64,000 nucleotides of DNA, from NCBI RefSeq assembly GCF_002159735.1, contig NZ_NFJF01000004.1:1-64000 (forward strand). Reading direction: 5' to 3'. Below the pieces are notes generated by a model that saw only the letters and a list, made by a program, of their open reading frames with translations, made no database searches and was not told where the DNA came from. The first letter of the stretch is position 1. Each line of letters starts with the position of its first letter. Source of the stretch: Olsenella sp. An270. Lineage in GTDB: Bacteria > Actinomycetota > Coriobacteriia > Coriobacteriales > Atopobiaceae. Below are positions 18,966 to 27,751 of this stretch, one piece after another. The position numbers and the translations under genes were made by a program.

Positions 18966-21900
18966 ATGCTGATCGACCGCGTTTCCCGCCAGTTGACTGC
19001 AGCCCCGGAGCTCGCGCCGCTCGTGCGCGCGCTCGACGCCGGCGAGGACGCCAGCCTGTCCGTGGCCCAGTCCGCACGCCCGCTCGTGCTCGCCGCGCTC
19101 TGGGCGAGAAGCCCGCGCCCCTGCCTGCTCGTCGTCTCCGGCGAGGAGGCCGCGGACCGCACAGCGCGTGCGCTGGCTGCCTGGCTCGGCCAGGACGTCG
19201 TGGGCCGCTACCCTGAGCGCCGCGACCGGCCCTGGGCCGACACCGCCCCCGACGACGCCGTCGTCGGTGCGCGCTGCCGCTCCGTCGCGCGCCTCGCCGC
19301 CGGCGAGAGCTGCGTGATCGTGGCGTCCGCCCACGCGCTCCTGCGACGCGTGCCGCCCGTGGGCTCGGGCTACTTCGCCTCGAGCACCTTTGCGGTGGGC
19401 GACGAGGTCCCCTTTGAGGACGTGCCGGCGCTGCTCGTGGGCATGGGCTACAACGACGCCGGCGACGTGGACGCCCCCGGCACCTTCCATGTGCACGGCG
19501 ACACGGTCGACGTCTTTCCCGCGCAGGCCACGAGCCCGGTGCGCATCGAGTTCTTTGGCGACGAGATCGACCGCGTTCGCCGCATGGTCCCCTCCACGGG
19601 CCAGACGATCGGCGAGCTGACGGAGGTCACGGTCTCGCCCTGCCGCGAGCTCGCGCTCACGGACGAGACGGTCGCCCGCGCCGAGCGCGCCCTCTTCAAG
19701 GCCGCCCAGGACAACACGAAGGTGGCCGCCGACCTGGAGCTCATTCGCCAGCGGGCCGCCGCCCCCGCGCTGGAGCGCTACCTCCCGCAGCTCTACGGCA
19801 CCACGGCGAGCCCGCTCGAGCACGTCGCGCAGAGCGCGCTCGTGGTCCTCGCCGAGCCGCGTGCCCTCTTCGACGACTGCATGCGCGCGTTCGACGAGCT
19901 CACCGCCGCCGCGAACGCCACCCGTGCGAGCCTCGACGGCCTCTACGCCTCCCCGCGCGAGATGGACTTTGGCAGTCAGCAGCGCCTGTCCTTCTCGTCC
20001 ATGCTGCGCGCCGGCGCCGGGACGTCCACGGCGGACCTCGAGGTGCGCCAGCCCGGCATCGCCGGCTCCGACGCCAAGCTCATGGGCCGCGTTCGCCAGC
20101 TCGTGGCCGACCGCTGCGCCGTGCTCTTCGCCGTGCCGGACCGCGGCGCGCGCGAGTCGCTGGAGCTGCGCCTCTCCGACGAGAACATTCCCTTCGTCGA
20201 GTCGCTGGGAACGGCGGCCGAGAACAACGCGCCGCAGGTGGAGCCCTTGGACCGCGGTTGTGTGACCTTCACCGACGCGCCCGTGCCGGCCGGCATCGTG
20301 ATCCCGGGCGCGCATCTGGCCGTGCTGTCGGTCTCCGACCTCGCGTCCCGCACGGCCAAGTCGCGCCGCCGCGCCCGCCGCGTGGACCCCACGAGCGTGA
20401 CCTTCCCGTTCAAGCCCGGCGACTACGTCGTCCACGCCACGCACGGCATCGCCCTCTTCTCCGACATCGTGCGTCAGGAGGTGGCCGGCCGCGAGCGCGA
20501 CTACTTCCTGCTGGAGTATGCCGGCGAGGACAAGCTCTTCGTGCCGCTCGAGCAGGTGGACCGCATCACGCGCTACGTGGGTCCCGACGGCAGCTCGCCG
20601 CGGCTCACGCGCCTCAACACCGCCGACTGGTCCCGCGCCACGGGGCGTGCGCGCCGCTCCGCCAAGAAGCTCGCCTTCGACCTGGTGGACCTCTACACGC
20701 GCCGCAGCTCCGTGCCCGGCTACGCCTTCTCGCAGGACACCCCCGTCCAGGAGGAGATGGAGGCGAGCTTCCCCTACGAGCTCACCGCCGACCAGCGCTC
20801 CTCGATCGCCGACATCAAGGCCGACATGGAGGCGCGCCGTCCCATGGACCGCCTGCTCTGCGGCGACGTGGGCTTTGGCAAGACGGAGGTCGCCCTGCGT
20901 GCGGCGTTCAAGTGCTGCCAGGACGCCAAGCAGGTCATGGTGCTCTGCCCCACCACGATCCTGGCGCAGCAGCACTTCGAGACGTTCTTCTCGCGCTTCT
21001 CGCCCTTTGACCTCAAGGTGGCCGTGCTCTCCCGCTTTGTGACGCCGGCCCGGCAGCGCAAGGCGCTCGAGGGCTTCGCGGACGGCTCGGTGGACGTGCT
21101 CATCGGCACGCACCGGCTGCTCTCGGCCGACGTCAACCCCTATGACCTGGGGCTCGTTATCATCGACGAGGAGCAGCGCTTTGGCGTGCAGCACAAGGAG
21201 CAGCTCAAGAACATGCGCGAGCAGGTGGACGTGCTCACGCTCTCGGCCACGCCCATCCCGCGCACCATGCAGATGGCCATGAGCGGGGTGCGCGACATGA
21301 GCCTCATCATGACGCCGCCGCCCGGCCGCCTGCCGGTCAAGGTGACGGTGGGGGAGTGGGACCCCGACGTGGTGAGCGCGGCGATCCGCGACGAGCTCGC
21401 GCGGCACGGCCAGGTCTACTACGTGTCCAACCGCGTCCACACGATCGACGACGCGGTGGGGCGCGTGCGCGAGGCGGCGCCGGAGGCCCGCATCGGCGTG
21501 GCGCACGGCAAGATGAGCGCCCGCGAGGTCGAGGACGTGATGCTGCAGTTCCAGGAGCACGAGGTCGACGTGCTGGTGGCCACCACGATCATCGAGAGCG
21601 GCATCGACAACCCGCACACCAACACGCTCATCATCGAGGACTCCCAGCGGCTGGGCCTGGCGCAGCTCTACCAGCTCAAGGGTCGCGTGGGCCGCGGGCG
21701 CATGCAGGCCTTTGCCTACTTCATGTTCCCGGCGGAGCAGCCCCTTACGCCCGAGGCCACCGACCGCCTCACGGCGATCAACGAGTACCAGGACCTGGGC
21801 AGCGGCATGAAGATCGCGATGCGCGACCTGGAGATTCGCGGCGCGGGCTCGCTCATGGGCGCCGAGCAGCACGGCAACCTCTCCAGCGTGGGCTTTGACC

Positions 21901-22406
21901 TCTTCACGCAGATGCTCGGCGAGGCCGTGGCCGAGGCGCGCGGCGAGACACGCGACGTGGAGCAGGCCGAGGTCACGATCAACCTGCCGGCTGACTTCTT
22001 CCTGGCCGAGGAGTACCTGCCCGACGTGGACAAGCGCGTGCTCGTGTACCGCCGCCTGGCGGCGGCCGCGGACCTTTCCGAGGTCGATGCGCTGCAGCAG
22101 GAGTGCGAGAAGGACTTTGGCGCGCTGCCGCTCGCCGGGCGCAACCTCTTCGACCGCGCCCGCGTGCGCATCCGCGCGCAGCGCCTGGGGTGCGCAAGCG
22201 TGAGCCTGGCCAACGGGCGCCTGGTCTACCAGGGCGTGGAGGTCTCGCGTCAGACGGCGCTTCGCCTCAAGGAGCGCGGCGGCGTGGTCTACCCCAAGAC
22301 CAAGAAGGTGGCCTATCCGTTCCACCGCACGCAGGAGGAGGTCATGCCGGCCGCGCTCGGCGTCCTCGAGGAGATCGGCGGCGACGACGAGGTCGAGGAG
22401 GAGTAG
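18966..22406 (+). CDS. mfd: Transcription-repair coupling factor
   Basis: This 1,146-residue protein has full Mfd architecture. The UvrB-like N-terminal domains include VFPAQATSPVRIEFFGDEID (about 180-200). The RNA-polymerase-interacting domain begins near 481 (KPGDYVVHATHGIALF). The RecG-like motor has Walker A GDVGFGKTEVALRA (about 634), DEEQRFGV (about 731) and LTLSATPIPRTMQ, and the C-terminal domain ends with an acidic tail. Mfd removes stalled RNA polymerase from lesions and recruits UvrA. It stands alone, preceded by array A2 and followed 12 bases after the stop by GTCCTTCTCGG and the 31-bp array E1. Confidence 0.97.
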   Translation: MLIDRVSRQLTAAPELAPLVRALDAGEDASLSVAQSARPLVLAALWARSPRPCLLVVSGEEAADRTARALAAWLGQDVVGRYPERRDRPWADTAPDDAVVGARCRSVARLAAGESCVIVASAHALLRRVPPVGSGYFASSTFAVGDEVPFEDVPALLVGMGYNDAGDVDAPGTFHVHGDTVDVFPAQATSPVRIEFFGDEIDRVRRMVPSTGQTIGELTEVTVSPCRELALTDETVARAERALFKAAQDNTKVAADLELIRQRAAAPALERYLPQLYGTTASPLEHVAQSALVVLAEPRALFDDCMRAFDELTAAANATRASLDGLYASPREMDFGSQQRLSFSSMLRAGAGTSTADLEVRQPGIAGSDAKLMGRVRQLVADRCAVLFAVPDRGARESLELRLSDENIPFVESLGTAAENNAPQVEPLDRGCVTFTDAPVPAGIVIPGAHLAVLSVSDLASRTAKSRRRARRVDPTSVTFPFKPGDYVVHATHGIALFSDIVRQEVAGRERDYFLLEYAGEDKLFVPLEQVDRITRYVGPDGSSPRLTRLNTADWSRATGRARRSAKKLAFDLVDLYTRRSSVPGYAFSQDTPVQEEMEASFPYELTADQRSSIADIKADMEARRPMDRLLCGDVGFGKTEVALRAAFKCCQDAKQVMVLCPTTILAQQHFETFFSRFSPFDLKVAVLSRFVTPARQRKALEGFADGSVDVLIGTHRLLSADVNPYDLGLVIIDEEQRFGVQHKEQLKNMREQVDVLTLSATPIPRTMQMAMSGVRDMSLIMTPPPGRLPVKVTVGEWDPDVVSAAIRDELARHGQVYYVSNRVHTIDDAVGRVREAAPEARIGVAHGKMSAREVEDVMLQFQEHEVDVLVATTIIESGIDNPHTNTLIIEDSQRLGLAQLYQLKGRVGRGRMQAFAYFMFPAEQPLTPEATDRLTAINEYQDLGSGMKIAMRDLEIRGAGSLMGAEQHGNLSSVGFDLFTQMLGEAVAEARGETRDVEQAEVTINLPADFFLAEEYLPDVDKRVLVYRRLAAAADLSEVDALQQECEKDFGALPLAGRNLFDRARVRIRAQRLGCASVSLANGRLVYQGVEVSRQTALRLKERGGVVYPKTKKVAYPFHRTQEEVMPAALGVLEEIGGDDEVEEE

Positions 22407-22424
22407 CGGCGCCGCGGGTCCTTC

Positions 22425-22740
22425 TCGGAATCGCTGCCCTTGTCGGCGGCGGCCCCAGGAATCTCCGCCCTTGTCGCCCGCCCTTCTAGGAATGTCGGCC
22501 CTTGTCCGCGCCGCGTCTAGGAATCGCCGCCCTTGTCCGCCCTGGGAGGCGCCAGGGCGTACAACCCCTCGATTTTTTAGACGTGCGGCGGACAAGGGCC
22601 GCGTTCTTTAGAAGCCTCCCGGACAAGGGCGGCGATTCCTAGAAGGGCGGGCGACAAGGGCGGCGTTTCTTAGACGCGCCCCGGACAACCCCGGCAATTC
22701 CTGGAGCCGTGGCCGACAAGGGCGGCGTTTCCTAGACGCG
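22425..22740. repeat. Repeat array E1: 31-bp-period inverted tandem array
   Basis: The left half carries CCCTTGTC in direct units whose ends fall at 22444, 22475, 22506 and 22537, exactly 31 bp apart. The right half carries the complementary GACAAGGG (or GACAACCC) starting at 22591, 22622, 22653, 22684 and 22715, again 31 bp apart. Each unit also has a CTAGGAAT or ATTCCTAG block. The centre holds a hairpin, CGCCCTGG/CCAGGGCG (22538-22559). It fills the gap between mfd and the DUF4160 gene. A homologous array lies at 30,122. Confidence 0.93.
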
Positions 22741-22783
22741 TTCGCAATAAACCATGGCAAAAGAAGCAAATTCCCCGCCAGAA

Positions 22784-22804
22784 ATCACGATACCGTGATA
22801 TACT
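22784..22804 (+). promoter_or_regulatory. Promoter and operator of the DUF4160/DUF2442 pair
   Basis: A perfect inverted repeat, ATCACG-ATAC-CGTGAT (22784-22799), overlaps the -10 box TATACT (22799-22804). The position suits a repressor-binding site for autoregulation, as expected of a toxin-antitoxin-like pair. Confidence 0.6.
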
Positions 22805-22830
22805 GCGTTTGACGAAGAAGGGAGTAGCGG

Positions 22831-23085
22831 ATGCCTGTCCTCGCGCGTTTCTATGGAATCGTTATTCGCATGTACTTTCTTGGCTCGGAGCACAACCCGC
22901 CGCACATTCATGCGATCTATGGGGACAGTACCGCCGCCTTTGACATTCGGAGCGGCTGCGTGCTCGACGGGGAGCTTCCCGCAAGGGCGGCTGCGATGGT
23001 GCGCGAATGGATTGGGCTCCATCGGGACGACCTCGTTACAATGTGGGAAACGCAGGAGTTCAAGAGGCTCGACCCGCTGGATTGA
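22831..23085 (+). CDS. DUF4160 domain protein
   Basis: The protein has 84 residues. The signature is RFYGIVIRMYF followed by HNPPHIHAIYGD, characteristic of DUF4160, with the conserved PPHIHA. DUF4160 genes are commonly paired with DUF2442 genes, as here, and the pair has been proposed as a toxin-antitoxin-like module; the activity is not established. AAGGGAG precedes the ATG. The partner starts 13 bases after the stop. Confidence 0.88.
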   Translation: MPVLARFYGIVIRMYFLGSEHNPPHIHAIYGDSTAAFDIRSGCVLDGELPARAAAMVREWIGLHRDDLVTMWETQEFKRLDPLD

Positions 23086-23098
23086 GAGGAGCGCGCCG

Positions 23099-23533
23099 AT
23101 GTTTCATAAGGTCAAGGACGTGACGCCTCTTCCGGAGCTCCGTCTGCGCGTCCAGTTTGCCAACGGAACAACCAAGCTCTATGACGCAACGCCGCTCGCA
23201 GAGCGATTCGATGCCTTTAAAGAGCTCGAGAAGGGTCAACTATTCGAAGACGTCGAGGTCGATGCTGGTGGGTACGGCGTCTCGTGGAACGACGACCTTG
23301 ACCTCTCCTGCGACGAGCTCTGGGAGCATGGCGAGCCGATAAAGACGGAGTTTGACGGCCTGATGTCCTTCGCCGACGCAAGCGCCCTCTGGGGGCTCAG
23401 CGAGTCCACGCTTCGCAAGGCCGTCTCATATGGGAAGATCGTCGCCGGCGTGGATGCCCGGAAGTTTGGCAAACAGTGGGTCGTCACGTCCGAGGCCATG
23501 TACAGGGAATACGGGGAGCCGCTGAGCGCATAG
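23099..23533 (+). CDS. DUF2442 protein with C-terminal helix-turn-helix
   Basis: The protein has 144 residues. The first 80 or so match DUF2442 (VKDVTPLPELRLRVQFANG, then GYGVSWNDDLDLSCDELW). The rest is a small DNA-binding module of excisionase/HTH style (FADASALWGLSESTLRKAV, then KFGKQWVVTSEAMYREYG). It is probably the regulatory partner of the DUF4160 protein and could bind the palindrome at 22784-22799. The ATG at 23099 follows GAGAGGAG. Codon use is less GC-biased than in the housekeeping genes, suggesting transfer. Confidence 0.82.
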   Translation: MFHKVKDVTPLPELRLRVQFANGTTKLYDATPLAERFDAFKELEKGQLFEDVEVDAGGYGVSWNDDLDLSCDELWEHGEPIKTEFDGLMSFADASALWGLSESTLRKAVSYGKIVAGVDARKFGKQWVVTSEAMYREYGEPLSA

Positions 23534-23553
23534 CCGATGGTTGGGCCGCGGCC

Positions 23554-24570
23554 CTACACCCAGCGGAAGCCGTGGCCCGTGATCTGCGACGTGTTGACGT
23601 AGGTCACGAAGGCGTCCGGGTCGATCCCCCGCAGGTACTTCTCGAGCTTGAGGGCCTCCGAGCGCGTGAGCACGGTCATCACGACCGAGAGCTCCCTGCC
23701 CGTGTACGCGCCGTAGCCCAGCCAGACCGTGGCGGTGCGCGCAAGGCGGCGCACCACGAACTCCTGGACGCGTGCGGGCCGGCGGCAGACGACGGTGCAC
23801 ACCTTGTGCTGCTTGAGGTCGTCGAGCACGCCGTTCACGATGACCGTCTCCAGCAGCAGGCCCACGATGCAGTAGACGCCCGTGCGCACCCCGTAGAGCG
23901 CCACGCCCGAGCAGGCGGTCACGGCGTTGACCACGGTGATCGCGTGGCCGGTGGGCAGGCTCGTGTGCCGGGAGAGCGCCATCACGAGGATGTCGGTCCC
24001 GCCCGTGGAGGCGCCGGCGTTGTAGGCGATGCCGGTGCCCGCGGCGACGAGCACCAGCGAGCAGACGAGGTCGATCCAGAGGTCCCCCGTCACGGACCCG
24101 CTCACGGGAACCAACGCCTGGAGCACGCTCACGTAGGCCGAGAGCAGGATCGACGCCACGACGCTCCAGGCCACGGCGCGTCGCTCGACGAAGATCAGGC
24201 CGACCACCACGAGCACCACGTTCACGGCCCAGAGCGCCACGTCGCTCGGCAGGGCGGGGACGAGCGTGGAGATGACGATGGCCATGCCCGACGCACCGCC
24301 GGTGGCGAGGTTGTTGGGGGCCTGGAACAGCACATAGGCCAGCGCGCACAGGATCGCCCCGACGTTCACCGCCACGGCGGTCCGCACCATGCTCGGGCGG
24401 TCGCGACGCAGCAGCAGGCGGTCGCTCATGCGCTCCTCCTCGGGCGTGAGCAGGCGCTCGGCCTGGATGACGGGCGCCCCCTCGTATGCGGGCGAGGCCT
24501 GCTCCGGTCTCACTCCGGCATGAGAGAGCTCCTCCTCGGCGGCGAGCCGCCCAGGGTCGTCGTGACGCAT
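23554..24570 (-). CDS. YitT family membrane protein
   Basis: This 338-residue protein has a soluble acidic N-terminus of about 60 residues, five or six membrane helices (VAVNVGAILCALAYVLFQAP onward) with the family motif AGASTGGTDILVM, and a C-terminal DUF2179 domain of about 90 residues (HKVCTVVCRRPARVQEFV to the end). The transport or regulatory role of this family is not settled. The start is fixed by GGAGG eight bases before the ATG. It lies 22 bases downstream of the GntR-type gene on the same strand and is probably cotranscribed with it. Confidence 0.88.
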   Translation of the reverse strand: MRHDDPGRLAAEEELSHAGVRPEQASPAYEGAPVIQAERLLTPEEERMSDRLLLRRDRPSMVRTAVAVNVGAILCALAYVLFQAPNNLATGGASGMAIVISTLVPALPSDVALWAVNVVLVVVGLIFVERRAVAWSVVASILLSAYVSVLQALVPVSGSVTGDLWIDLVCSLVLVAAGTGIAYNAGASTGGTDILVMALSRHTSLPTGHAITVVNAVTACSGVALYGVRTGVYCIVGLLLETVIVNGVLDDLKQHKVCTVVCRRPARVQEFVVRRLARTATVWLGYGAYTGRELSVVMTVLTRSEALKLEKYLRGIDPDAFVTYVNTSQITGHGFRWV

Positions 24571-24592
24571 GCGTTCCTCCGTTGTTGAAGAC

Positions 24593-25306
24593 CTACGTGG
24601 TGTGGCGGTAGGTGTAGACGCTCCCGTTGTAGTAGGTGTTGATGTACTCGAACGGCACCGAGACACCGTCGATCGTGGTGTAGGTCACGTGCGACGAGCA
24701 GAGCAGGGCAATGTCGTCGGCCTCGAGCAGGCGCTTTTGCTCCTCGGTGGGCAGCAGCGCACGAAGCTCCTGGTCGACGTGCGAGGTGCTGATGCCGAGC
24801 GAGTGGACGTAGTCGTAGAGCGAGCCGTTCAGGCACTCCACGCTGATCGCGGGGATCACGGAGGCGGAGATGTAGGTGTCGCTGATGGCTATGGGCATGT
24901 CGTCGCCGGTGCGAAGGCGCACGAAGTGGTGAATGAGGTCGGTGCCCGAGAGCCCGAGCTTCTCGGCGGCCACCGGCGCGTCGGCCGCGCTGACGACCTC
25001 GTAGGAGATGAGGCGCGCGCCGGCCTTCAGGCCGATGGCGGCCATGTCCTCGGTGAAGCTCGCCCCGCCGGCGAGGCTCTTGTTCACGTGGCGGCGGGTC
25101 ACGAAGCTGCCGCGCCCGGGGACGCGCTCGATGTAGCCGTCGGCGGAGAGGTTGTTGAGGGCCTTGCTCACGGTCATGCGCGAGAAGCCAAACTGCTCGC
25201 AGAGCTCCTCCTCGGTGGGGACCTGGTCTCCCACCTTGAGCGTCCCGTCCTCGATCATCTCGTGGACGGTCTTCTCGACCAACCGGTACTTGGGCTCTCG
25301 CGCCAT
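24593..25306 (-). CDS. GntR family regulator, HutC/UTRA type
   Basis: This 237-residue protein has an N-terminal winged helix at residues 5-75 (DQVPTEEELCEQFGFSRMTVSKALNNL, then PGRGSFV) and a UTRA ligand-binding domain to the end. UTRA regulators usually bind sugar phosphates, for example NagR/DasR. It is divergent from the SIS-PTS operon at 25,581, its likely target. The TGTCTAGACA palindrome at 25355 in the shared gap resembles NagR-type operator cores. The start is chosen at 25306 because GGAGG lies just upstream. Confidence 0.92.
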   Translation of the reverse strand: MAREPKYRLVEKTVHEMIEDGTLKVGDQVPTEEELCEQFGFSRMTVSKALNNLSADGYIERVPGRGSFVTRRHVNKSLAGGASFTEDMAAIGLKAGARLISYEVVSAADAPVAAEKLGLSGTDLIHHFVRLRTGDDMPIAISDTYISASVIPAISVECLNGSLYDYVHSLGISTSHVDQELRALLPTEEQKRLLEADDIALLCSSHVTYTTIDGVSVPFEYINTYYNGSVYTYRHTT

Positions 25307-25354
25307 GACGCCTCCTCCCGTCTCTACCAAGGAGGGTAACAAACTGTTTGTAAT

Positions 25355-25364
25355 TGTCTAGACA
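25355..25364. promoter_or_regulatory. Candidate operator of the HutC-type regulator
   Basis: TGTCTAGACA is a perfect palindrome with the GTCTAGAC core known from NagR/DasR-type sites. A degenerate second copy, TGTCTGTACA, lies at 25449-25458. The 25,307-25,580 gap is AT-rich and must hold both divergent promoters; I cannot place the -35/-10 pairs confidently. Confidence 0.65.
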
Positions 25365-25580
25365 TGAATTATTCCAACGGTCGAAACACGTCGGGTTCCG
25401 GCGGCTCCCGCCAGCGACGTCGCCTCCGGGAGCTGCTGTTTTCAGGTTTGTCTGTACATATGTTCACCTCGCCATCAGCCAGTTACCGACGGATAGATAC
25501 CATTCGGCCCACAATGTCATTACAAAGAGACAATATGTATATACAAAGTTGCTAGGGACAAGCCGACCGAAGGAGCGGAC

Positions 25581-26687
25581 ATGATCACCAAGCTCGAAGA
25601 CCCCAGCATGTACGGCTACATTAAGGACACCGGCCACGCGCTGCGCAACGCCTTCGCGGAGCGCGCGGTGTTCTGCGACCCGTTCGTCGAGCTCATGACG
25701 ACGCACGACTTCAAGCGCGTCTACTTCGTGGGCTCGGGCACGAGCTACAACGCATCGATCTACATCTCCACGCTCATGCAGCGCTACGCGCGCGTCGAGG
25801 CCAGCGCCGGCTTCCCCACGCGCTTCGACGAGAACGACATCGCCACGAGCGGCGCCTACCGTCCCGACCAGGTGCTCGTCGTGGGCGTCTCGCAGTCCGG
25901 CACGAGCGTCTCCACCATCGACGTCATGCGCCGCGCGCACGAGGCCGGCTTCTACGCGCTCGCGCTCACCGACGTCATGGACAGCCCCGTCACCGAGAGC
26001 GTCGACTCCGCCATCCGCCTGCTCACGGGCAAGGAGGAGGTCCACGTGGAGACGCGCGGCTACCAGGTCTCGCTCTTCGAGGGCTACCTGCTCGCCATCG
26101 CGGCCGGCCACGCCCTGGGCACCCTCGACGCCGCCGCCTACGCGCAGAAGCTCGCCGACGCCGAGCGCCTCGCGAACGACTATGACAGCTTCGTCGCTCA
26201 GGCCGACGCCTGGTACGACGCGAACGTCTTCGAGCTCATGGCCATCACGCGCGGCTACGTCTGCACCTACGGCATCAACGCCTGCACCGCCGAGGAGGCC
26301 GAGCTCAAGCTCAACGAGACCTACCACAAGCCGGTGCGCGGCTACGAGCTCGAGGAGATGATCCACGGCCCGCACTACGCGCTCGACGAGAACAACTACT
26401 CCTTCTTCGTCGCGCCGGACGGCCCCGGCATCGAGCGCGTCCCGAGCTTCCTCAAGTGGTACGAGGACAACAAGGTCACCGACCACGTCTTCGTCATCAC
26501 CAACGGCGACCACGCCGGGGAGTTTGGCGAGAAGTCCATCTGCTTCGAGCAGGAGGTCCCCGACGAGCTCACCCCGCTGGTCATGGTGATCCCCCTGCAG
26601 ATCATGGCCTGCCGCAACTGCATCAACGCCAAGATCGACACGCGCTACCGCCCGGCCAACCGCACCTCGTTCGCCCACCTCAACTAG
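25581..26687 (+). CDS. SIS domain sugar-phosphate isomerase/deglycase
   Basis: This 368-residue protein has two SIS domains. The first has VYFVGSGTSYNASIY and GVSQSGTSVSTID (phosphosugar-binding Ser/Thr). The second has CTAEEAELKLNETYHKPVRGYELEE with catalytic-type Glu and His residues. It resembles the isomerase half of GlmS and the FrlB/GfrE/GfrF deglycases, which cleave phosphorylated fructoselysine or glucoselysine. As the first gene of a mannose-type PTS operon it should act on the incoming phosphosugar. Both an Amadori compound and an amino sugar fit. Confidence 0.82.
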   Translation: MITKLEDPSMYGYIKDTGHALRNAFAERAVFCDPFVELMTTHDFKRVYFVGSGTSYNASIYISTLMQRYARVEASAGFPTRFDENDIATSGAYRPDQVLVVGVSQSGTSVSTIDVMRRAHEAGFYALALTDVMDSPVTESVDSAIRLLTGKEEVHVETRGYQVSLFEGYLLAIAAGHALGTLDAAAYAQKLADAERLANDYDSFVAQADAWYDANVFELMAITRGYVCTYGINACTAEEAELKLNETYHKPVRGYELEEMIHGPHYALDENNYSFFVAPDGPGIERVPSFLKWYEDNKVTDHVFVITNGDHAGEFGEKSICFEQEVPDELTPLVMVIPLQIMACRNCINAKIDTRYRPANRTSFAHLN

Positions 26688-26696
26688 GAGCGCGCC

Positions 26697-27134
26697 ATGA
26701 GCCAGGTTCTTATCGCCACGCACTCCACGCTCGCCGAGGGCTTTGCCAGCGCGATCCGCTTCTTCAAGGCGGACGCCGACAACGTCCACTTCCTCAACGG
26801 CTACGTGGCGACGACCGAGTTCGAGCGCGAGCTGCGAGAGGCGCTCGAGGCGCTGCCCGCGGGCGGCCCCGTCGTCGTGTGCACCGACATCCCCGGCGGC
26901 TCCGTCAACCAGGTGGCGATGAGGCTGGCGGGCGAGTACGGATTCCTGCTGGTGAGCGGCATCAACATGCCGCTGCTCCTCGAGCTCGCGTTCGAGGATG
27001 ACCCCACGTACGAGACGCTCGCGCAGACGGTGGCGAGCGCACGCGCCCAGCTCATGCTCCCCCTCGCGGACATCCCCGCTCCCGAGGAGCCGAGCGCCGA
27101 GGAGGAGGGAGACGAGGACGAGGAGGAGCTCTAG
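26697..27134 (+). CDS. PTS system mannose/sorbose-family EIIA component
   Basis: The protein has 145 residues. The phosphorylated His is His9 in VLIATHSTLAEG. CTDIPGGSVNQVAMRL (about 61-76) is the conserved dimer-interface segment. The last 20 residues are an unusual acidic tail of Glu and Asp that is not part of the EIIA fold. It accepts phosphate from HPr and passes it to the EIIB encoded next. It starts 9 bases after the SIS gene. Confidence 0.93.
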   Translation: MSQVLIATHSTLAEGFASAIRFFKADADNVHFLNGYVATTEFERELREALEALPAGGPVVVCTDIPGGSVNQVAMRLAGEYGFLLVSGINMPLLLELAFEDDPTYETLAQTVASARAQLMLPLADIPAPEEPSAEEEGDEDEEEL

Positions 27135-27187
27135 CCAAGAGGCTCGCCGCGGGCGAGCAGCCGAGAAGAACAGGGAAGGGAGTAGAC

Positions 27188-27691
27188 ATGATCGTGCTCA
27201 CCAGGGCAGACGACCGCCTCATCCACGGACTCGTAGCCGTTGCCTGGACGTCGCACCTCGCGCCGGAGACCATTCTGGTGGCCAATGACGCCGCGGCGGC
27301 CGACGAGTTCAAGAAGAACTCGCTCAAGCTGGCCAAGCCCGCCGGTGTGAAGCTGTTCGTGAAGTCCGTCGAGAAGGCGGCGGCCGCGCTCAACAACCCC
27401 GTCAACGACAACAAGAAGATCTTCCTGGTCACGCAGACGGTGGAGGACGCCAAGCGGGTCTATGACCTGCTGGACGACGCGCACAAGTTCACGCGCCTCA
27501 ACATCGGCACCGCCGGCGTGAACAAGAAGCCCGGCGAGACCTACGTGGCCATCATCCCGCAGGTCTACACCACCGCCGAGGAGCTCGAGGCTGCGCGCGC
27601 CCTGAACGCCGCCGGCGTCACGGTCTTCGGCCAGGCCAACCCCACGCTCGAGAGCGCCGACTTCGCGGCCATCGAGCGGGCCTTCAAGTAG
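27188..27691 (+). CDS. PTS system mannose/sorbose-family EIIB component
   Basis: The protein has 167 residues. ADDRLIHGLVAVAW near the N-terminus contains the phosphorylated His13, and the fold continues with ILVANDAAAADEFKK and NIGTAGVNKK. It transfers phosphate from EIIA to the sugar in the EIIC/EIID channel. The gap before it (27,135-27,187) contains CCGAGAAGAAC at 27161, the recurrent pre-start motif. The start follows GGGAAGGGAG. Confidence 0.94.
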   Translation: MIVLTRADDRLIHGLVAVAWTSHLAPETILVANDAAAADEFKKNSLKLAKPAGVKLFVKSVEKAAAALNNPVNDNKKIFLVTQTVEDAKRVYDLLDDAHKFTRLNIGTAGVNKKPGETYVAIIPQVYTTAEELEAARALNAAGVTVFGQANPTLESADFAAIERAFK

Positions 27692-27751
27692 GAACGGAGC
27701 GGGCGCGTCGTCCGGCGCGCCCGCCGCAAGTCAGCAAGAGAGAGGAACGAC

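Noticed and set aside
22425-22740. CRISPR array
   Set aside because: The step is regular at 31 bp but there are no unique spacers, half the units are inverted, the intervening bases are themselves similar, and no cas gene is present.
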